Source: Nannobrachium achirus (taxonomy: Eukaryota > Chordata > Actinopteri > Myctophiformes > Myctophidae). From it: a DNA stretch of 64,000 bases. The stretch covers positions 40,116,356 to 40,180,355 of the forward strand of contig OY997651.1 in the NCBI GenBank assembly GCA_963921795.1. Reading direction: 5' to 3'. The translations under genes were made by a program, and so were the position numbers. Each line of letters starts with the position of its first letter. Position 1 is the first letter of the stretch. Positions 58,893 through 64,000 of the stretch are shown piece after piece. A model generated the notes under the pieces. That model saw only the letters and a list, made by a program, of their open reading frames with translations, did no database searches and was not told the origin of the DNA.

Positions 58893-61800
58893 ACACCGGT
58901 CAACATCACACCCTGTCTGACTCAAACAGTCCTCTTCCAACCTTTGCGTGATACTCAGTCCAGATTTATTTACGTACATGCTTGGAATGTAATTTCATTT
59001 TCTCACATATCAGCAATAGTAGGGGTTTTGATTTGACTACATGCATTTTTTATGCATAAATTGTTTAGCCTTTTTCAGATTAAATGTGAAACCACCTAGA
59101 GGTTTTGTAAAACACATTTGAAAAAACTATTTGGAAATTGTAAATCAGCTTGTTTTAGCTGGGTAAAGGTATGGTACATCCACATTTGGTGCATTCTTTC
59201 CTTTGAGGCAGCTGTTATTAAACCTCAGTAGGGGGTATACTGTAAAATGTAGATAGAATCCATATACAATGTATTTCTTGAATGTGTTAAAAGAGATTTA
59301 TCTTTATGATTGCTATAAATGTCTAACAGTAGCATCACACCCTGATAACACTGAAATTTGTTTAACTGTGCTAACAAACTGTAACAGACGTAGTTGAGTT
59401 GCTCTTAATAATCAAGATTATTTTACTAAACCGCATTATTCCATAATATCTATGTATTGATTTCGAACCTGGTCTGCATTGTGAAGCGGTGGTTAGAATT
59501 AGTATAACTTATGTTGCATACTCTGCAGTAGTAGTAATAACTTTAGTTGCATACACTGCAGTAGCCATTATTATAACTTAATTTGAATACACTGCAGTAG
59601 TAGTTATGGTCTCTAGAGCAACACAAAGTGCACCCACACATTATTTTATGCCAGCATGGAGTGGACAGTGGGGTGGAGGTTATTTGTTTAGAGAAATTAA
59701 CTGGTTTGTTTAAATTTAGCACAATGATGTAGCATGAATCTAGAGCACTTTTCGTTATAGGCTATATGTGTACATATGTCAATTGTTTGTACATATCTTC
59801 TTAAGTAAATGGAGTCAGTAATTATGTAAATTGTGTCATTGGATGTTACAAAGTTATGACACCCTGCAAAGACACTCAGTCAGGGGGGATTGCTCACTAT
59901 AGTTGTTGTGTAAAGGTGTTTGTCTTTACTGTATGCAATGTAGTAAATGCATTTAAAATTAGAGCGATTGTTTAGTATTAGCTGAACCGCTATGTTGGGA
60001 CTGTGGATGGATAGAAGAAGTTGTGATGGGAGACATAAGGACATAAAATGTACTTTGCTTTATCGTCAATGTACTTTGGAGAACATTAGTTGAATCTATG
60101 TCACAGGAATTGCCTTTAGTATCTTAATATATTAAAAACACTACAAATCTTCACTGCTTCACTGCTTTCTGTCATGAGGCATTGGTTTTGATATTAACTG
60201 CTCCCTACGGTCATAAACAATATCTTGGGGTTTCTACTAATAGGAGGATGTTCACACTAGAGCCATGTCCATTTTATGGAACTGCATAGAGAGAACTAAG
60301 AGAAATAAAGAAAAATATTCAATGGATAGCTATTTTTCCATAAAGTTAGTGACATAACATTACTGCTAGTTAGGCCCTCTCTTCTATCAACAGAACATGT
60401 AGTAGATGGACTGTCGTGGTTGATATAAAAGAGCTCCATGTCCTGATCAAAGTTGCTGATTTCAGCTTTACTTTGTCATTTGATGGTGTTGAGCATCAAA
60501 CATAACAGATCGATAAGCTTGCAGCATGTCCTGGAATGCGAACAATACTCAGCATCCATGGTGAGCAAAGAGACATCTCCCATGCCTGGGTTCAAACCAT
60601 AGGTTCAAACACCTATAGTTAGCCACAGTGAGAAGGTTTGACAGTTCAGCCCTATAGCGACGGTAACACCGGCCTGTCAAAAGTTTAAATCTTACGAAAA
60701 TACTTTAATTGAATATTTTCTATCCACAAAATGCACAGTATTTGGGTTTATCTACAGTTTACTTTAAAGTAAAGCTCAATTATCATATAGTAGGCTATGT
60801 GTAGCGTGTATAAGTATGCATTTTTCCATATGTGATACTGTAGTGTACAGCATACTAGGGAAGTTTCTTTCAAAGTAAACTATGTTGTCTGAACAATCAG
60901 TCGACAAGTATAGGTCTCAATGAAGCCCTATAAAAAAACTACACTTCTCAGTATCTAGCAGCCACTAACCCAACAGAAAAGGCAGACAGAAAATGGTTAT
61001 CGATGACCTCCTGCAAGCTGAATTTGATAATTTTTTTAGATACATAAATTGCACAAAACATTACCAACATCCCAAATAGTTCACCAATGGAGTCAACACT
61101 TTTGTTTAGATTTTCTCCTACCACTTTCCTAAATTATCTACACAAGCAACCTGTGGTGCAGACAATCTAGGTAGATATTGAGGAGTATGGCAACAGTGGT
61201 TCAGGAGGTAGAGTGGCCATGTGGGAACCAGAAAGTTTCCGGTTTGATCCCACCTGGATTCAAAGTAAGCCAAGCACTGAACCCTTAACTGCTCCCGATG
61301 GGTTGGTAGGTAGGCTACGCTGCTAGTGTGTATGCCTTTATTAACACACATTGTAAACAGCTTAAATCAACTGACTGCCTCTGTCAATGTAGCCCCTACA
61401 TTTCTTAAACTAGCCCAACACCCCCATTTCAGTGCTCAAAGGATAAACCTCAACCATATCAGCACTTCGCTCCAGGTTCAGTACAGTTGTTCCAAAAGGT
61501 GTGGCCTGTAGAGATCGTCACAGAAGTGCTGTTGTCAGGTCTTGCTGTTCTAAGCTAAACTCATCTTCCAATGCAAAACATCTTTACTTATGTATGAAGG
61601 CACTTAAGGTATTTACCGAAACAAAACATGCTGTCCCTATCCACACCACTAGGGGGAGCCCTAAGCCAAGACAGGACACTGGTGATGTCGCATCAATGCA
61701 GCACTCTCCATCCTCTTCTCCTCCTCACGGCAGTAAAAGCTGGTTCTCTGCAGAGATCAGCATATAGGGGGAAATAAATAGATACAGCCACAGTAAACAC

Positions 61801-63546
61801 AAACCCAAGACTCTACAATGGCCACGAGGACTGTTGGCAACCAGTCCACCTGCAGTGACCTGGCAGGAAATGCAGCTCCAAGGCCAATATTGCCAGCTAG
61901 ACGCAAGCAAATCCCCTTTTAGATTACTGCAACAGAGCACATAATGCTGTCTCATATTGACAGTAGTACCTACAGCCTTATTTTACTGCTGTCAGAGTTT
62001 TTAAATTCTGGTGGATTTATTTTACGTCGCCTGCATCATCACAATTTTTCAGTGGAAAGGTCTCATCATTTATAGGTATACATTTTTCAGTCAAAGTGGT
62101 ATTGTGGTGTTTGGGGTTGGGCTATTTGTGAAAATGTAGATCCTAACTATGAGAATGTAAACGTGGATTGAATAAATCCAAATGAATGTAGCTGATTTGT
62201 AGCTAATAAAAAAGGAGGTATAGGAGGAAATTTAGGCTAATTACTTTTTCTGTCCCGCAGGCACCTATACCTCCTCTCACAGCTAGTCCTAGTGTTGATT
62301 TATTTAGTTGGCTGATGGCTCTCCACCAAGACACTGGTGAAAAGTTAAACCTCTCACATTTGTCCTGTTTCACGTTTCACTATGGGGTGATAATAATGTA
62401 AACATAATACTTTTCAGGGCAACTGGAAGGGGAAAAACACAATGGGTCTGGTAAAAACTAAAAAATAAGTAAAACAACAAAAAATAAAAACTTTTATACA
62501 GTTTAGTAGTATAAAAAGAAAACATTCTGGATGTGAGGTGAGGCCTGATTAGCTCAGTCTGTGCAAGCATATGCATACACTGTTGCATTGAGAATTAGCT
62601 GAATCACCTTGAAAGAAAGAGCCCCACACTGCTTTCATGTAGCATCTTCTCTGTTCCTCTCAAGAGACTTTTCAAGTTCTCTTTCATCTGCTCCTGTGGG
62701 GGAAAAAGGAAAAGACTGGATCGTTACCAGTGTGTTGAAATTCTCTGGCAGGAACAGTTAACTGTGTTTCGTTCCCCTTCTCTCCCTCCCCAGATAAGTT
62801 GTTTGAGCTTGCTGTGAAGGTTTGCCCACCTCACTCAACCCCAGGGCAAATTCAGCATCTTCTTAGGATGGATTCAGCCATGTGCTAAGCTGCTGCAGTC
62901 AAGTGTTGTGTAACAGTATAGATAGTGGGTGTGGCAGGGCTAAGGGTCACTATAGTGGAGGCTCATACCCTACCTACCATTCCGTCTTTATGTCACCATG
63001 CAGCAAGACCCAAGGTCTCAACATCAAGTGTCAATTGTAACATACAAAATGGGACCTTGCGAGTAATCTAGTCTCATAATAAATGTGTCATAGCTATGGA
63101 AAGTAAGTCTTGTGAATCAATATTAGTGTAGGTGCAGTGCTAGAGTCATTTGTTGTTATAACGATGATGCCAATAAACTTATGTCTTGTGAAACTGCTGC
63201 AGGCTTAATCTTAGCATCCCCAAATACTTCCCTTTCAACATCTAAGCTAGGTTCTCAAGGGATACAACTTATTCTTATACTACTACTGCTAGTCATCATC
63301 ATTTAATGAAAAAATTGTTTAATGCTTGTTTCAAGCATCATGAACTTGAATGCAATACATCCTGTACTTTATATAGTCTGTCAACCTCTAGCACACAAAT
63401 CCTGAGTGTTAGTTTAACTCAGACTCTCAGAGTGTCAAAATGTATATCATCCAGAGAAGATTCTCTCACTCAGGACTTTTACAGTCCAGCGCTTGCTGCA
63501 GGAGGTCTCTCTCTCTCTCTCTGCTATCTCACAACACGTCTATTAT
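58893..63546. other. NICOL1 3' flank and intergenic sequence, no gene seen
   Basis: It includes the probable NICOL1 3' UTR; a weak ATTAAA lies at 59079 and an AATAAA near 60304. A SINE fragment at 61190 and a half hairpin at 60508-60525 are the only repeats I can name. The longest frames (near 61501 and 63306) show no domain or splice pattern. Confidence 0.6.
61190..61310 (+). mobile_element. tRNA-derived SINE, 5' part
   Basis: GGAGGTAGAGTGGCC and GGTTTGATCCC match the promoter boxes of the SINE at 39312; the LINE-like tail is missing. Confidence 0.5.
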
Positions 63547-63625
63547 CAGGGGCGTCAAAGGGGTAGGAAAGTGGGACTGAGTTACTAGGGCCCAAGGTGG
63601 AGGGGCCCTAGTAACTTTAGCTATT

Positions 63626-63699
63626 GAAAAATAGCAGATATACAAGCTCACAGCGCGGCACCGAGTGCCACGCTGCGAGCTTGTAGATCTGCTATTTTT
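63626..63699. repeat. Hairpin with palindromic centre, AGATCTACAAGCTC family
   Basis: Arms AAAAATAGCAGATATACAAG and CTTGTAGATCTGCTATTTTT; centre GCGGCACCGAGTGCCACGC. Confidence 0.82.
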
Positions 63700-63916
63700 G
63701 AAAAGTCGTGAAAATGTGTGCAAATCTTTGAATTTGTATTTTTTAAGCGAACATTTGTAACTCAAATTTTGCTTCCGGGGGGGTCCCTGGAACTAAATAT
63801 TTTGAGATGGGGGTCCGTGGCCAAATTCATATCATTTTGGGGGTCCTTCACATGAAAAAGTTTGAGCATCACTGACATGGAAACATGGGTTTCTTGCACA
63901 CATTTTCACAATTTTT

Positions 63917-63990
63917 CAAAAATAGCAGATCTACAAGCTCGCAGTGCGGCACTCGGTGCCGCGCTGTGAGCTTGTATATCTGCTATTTTT
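63917..63990. repeat. Hairpin with palindromic centre, AGATCTACAAGCTC family
   Basis: The same form as 7198-7270, with centre GCGGCACTCGGTGCCGC. Confidence 0.82.
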
Positions 63991-64000
63991 CAATAGTTAA

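Larger units (their letters stand above)
63547..64000. mobile_element. hAT-type MITE, CAGGGGYGTC family, cut by window end
   Basis: It starts CAGGGGCGTCAAAGGGG and follows the family sequence in the orientation of 4496-4967, with hairpins at 63626-63699 and 63917-63990. The right terminus is beyond the window. Confidence 0.75.

Overview
The window is vertebrate nuclear DNA, almost certainly from a teleost fish. It has spliced genes of vertebrate families, long CA/GT microsatellites, many hAT-type miniature transposons with 8-bp target duplications, tRNA-derived SINEs and LINE tails. No species is assigned. All exon models below were built by hand from reading frames, splice signals and remembered family sequences; they close in frame but are not transcript-verified.

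Layout. At the left edge is the first coding exon of a testis-specific-kinase gene (TESK1-like, minus strand, 1944-2135); the rest lies off the window. From about 8.9 to 39.3 kb there is a tandem segmental duplication carrying two complete copies of fatty-acid amide hydrolase 2 (FAAH2), each with 11 coding exons encoding 530 aa. Copy A is 10839-22842 and copy B 25498-39020. The copies share every exon length and phase, a GC-AG second intron and the catalytic Lys131-Ser206-Ser230 triad, and differ at about 29 residues by my count. The minus-strand NELFA gene (55212 down to 43683, 11 exons, 565 aa) follows, converging on FAAH2 copy B. Head to head with it is the small secreted-peptide gene NICOL1 (C4orf48; 57596-58892, 3 coding exons, 89 aa). 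The NELFA/C4orf48 divergent pair is the arrangement I recall from human 4p16.3. From 58.9 to 63.5 kb I recognise no gene.

The genes do not form one pathway: FAAH2 degrades bioactive fatty-acid amides at membranes, NELF-A belongs to the nuclear complex that pauses RNA polymerase II, NICOL1 is secreted, and TESK is a cofilin-directed kinase.

The most unusual signal is a dispersed family of 50-80 bp hairpins with the shared arm CAGATCTACAAGCTC / GAGCTTGTAGATCTG. I count 19 recognisable two-armed copies and about a dozen half copies. They sit inside several unrelated miniature-transposon families, upstream of both FAAH2 start codons and in NELFA introns. Some arms have changed in a matched way so that the stem is kept. 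This is the best candidate for something undescribed here. Other notable points are TG-repeat splice acceptors before FAAH2 exons 9 and 10, an inverted block between the FAAH2 copies, a large fold-back array in copy B intron 9, and a NELFA intron that is about 90% one transposon.
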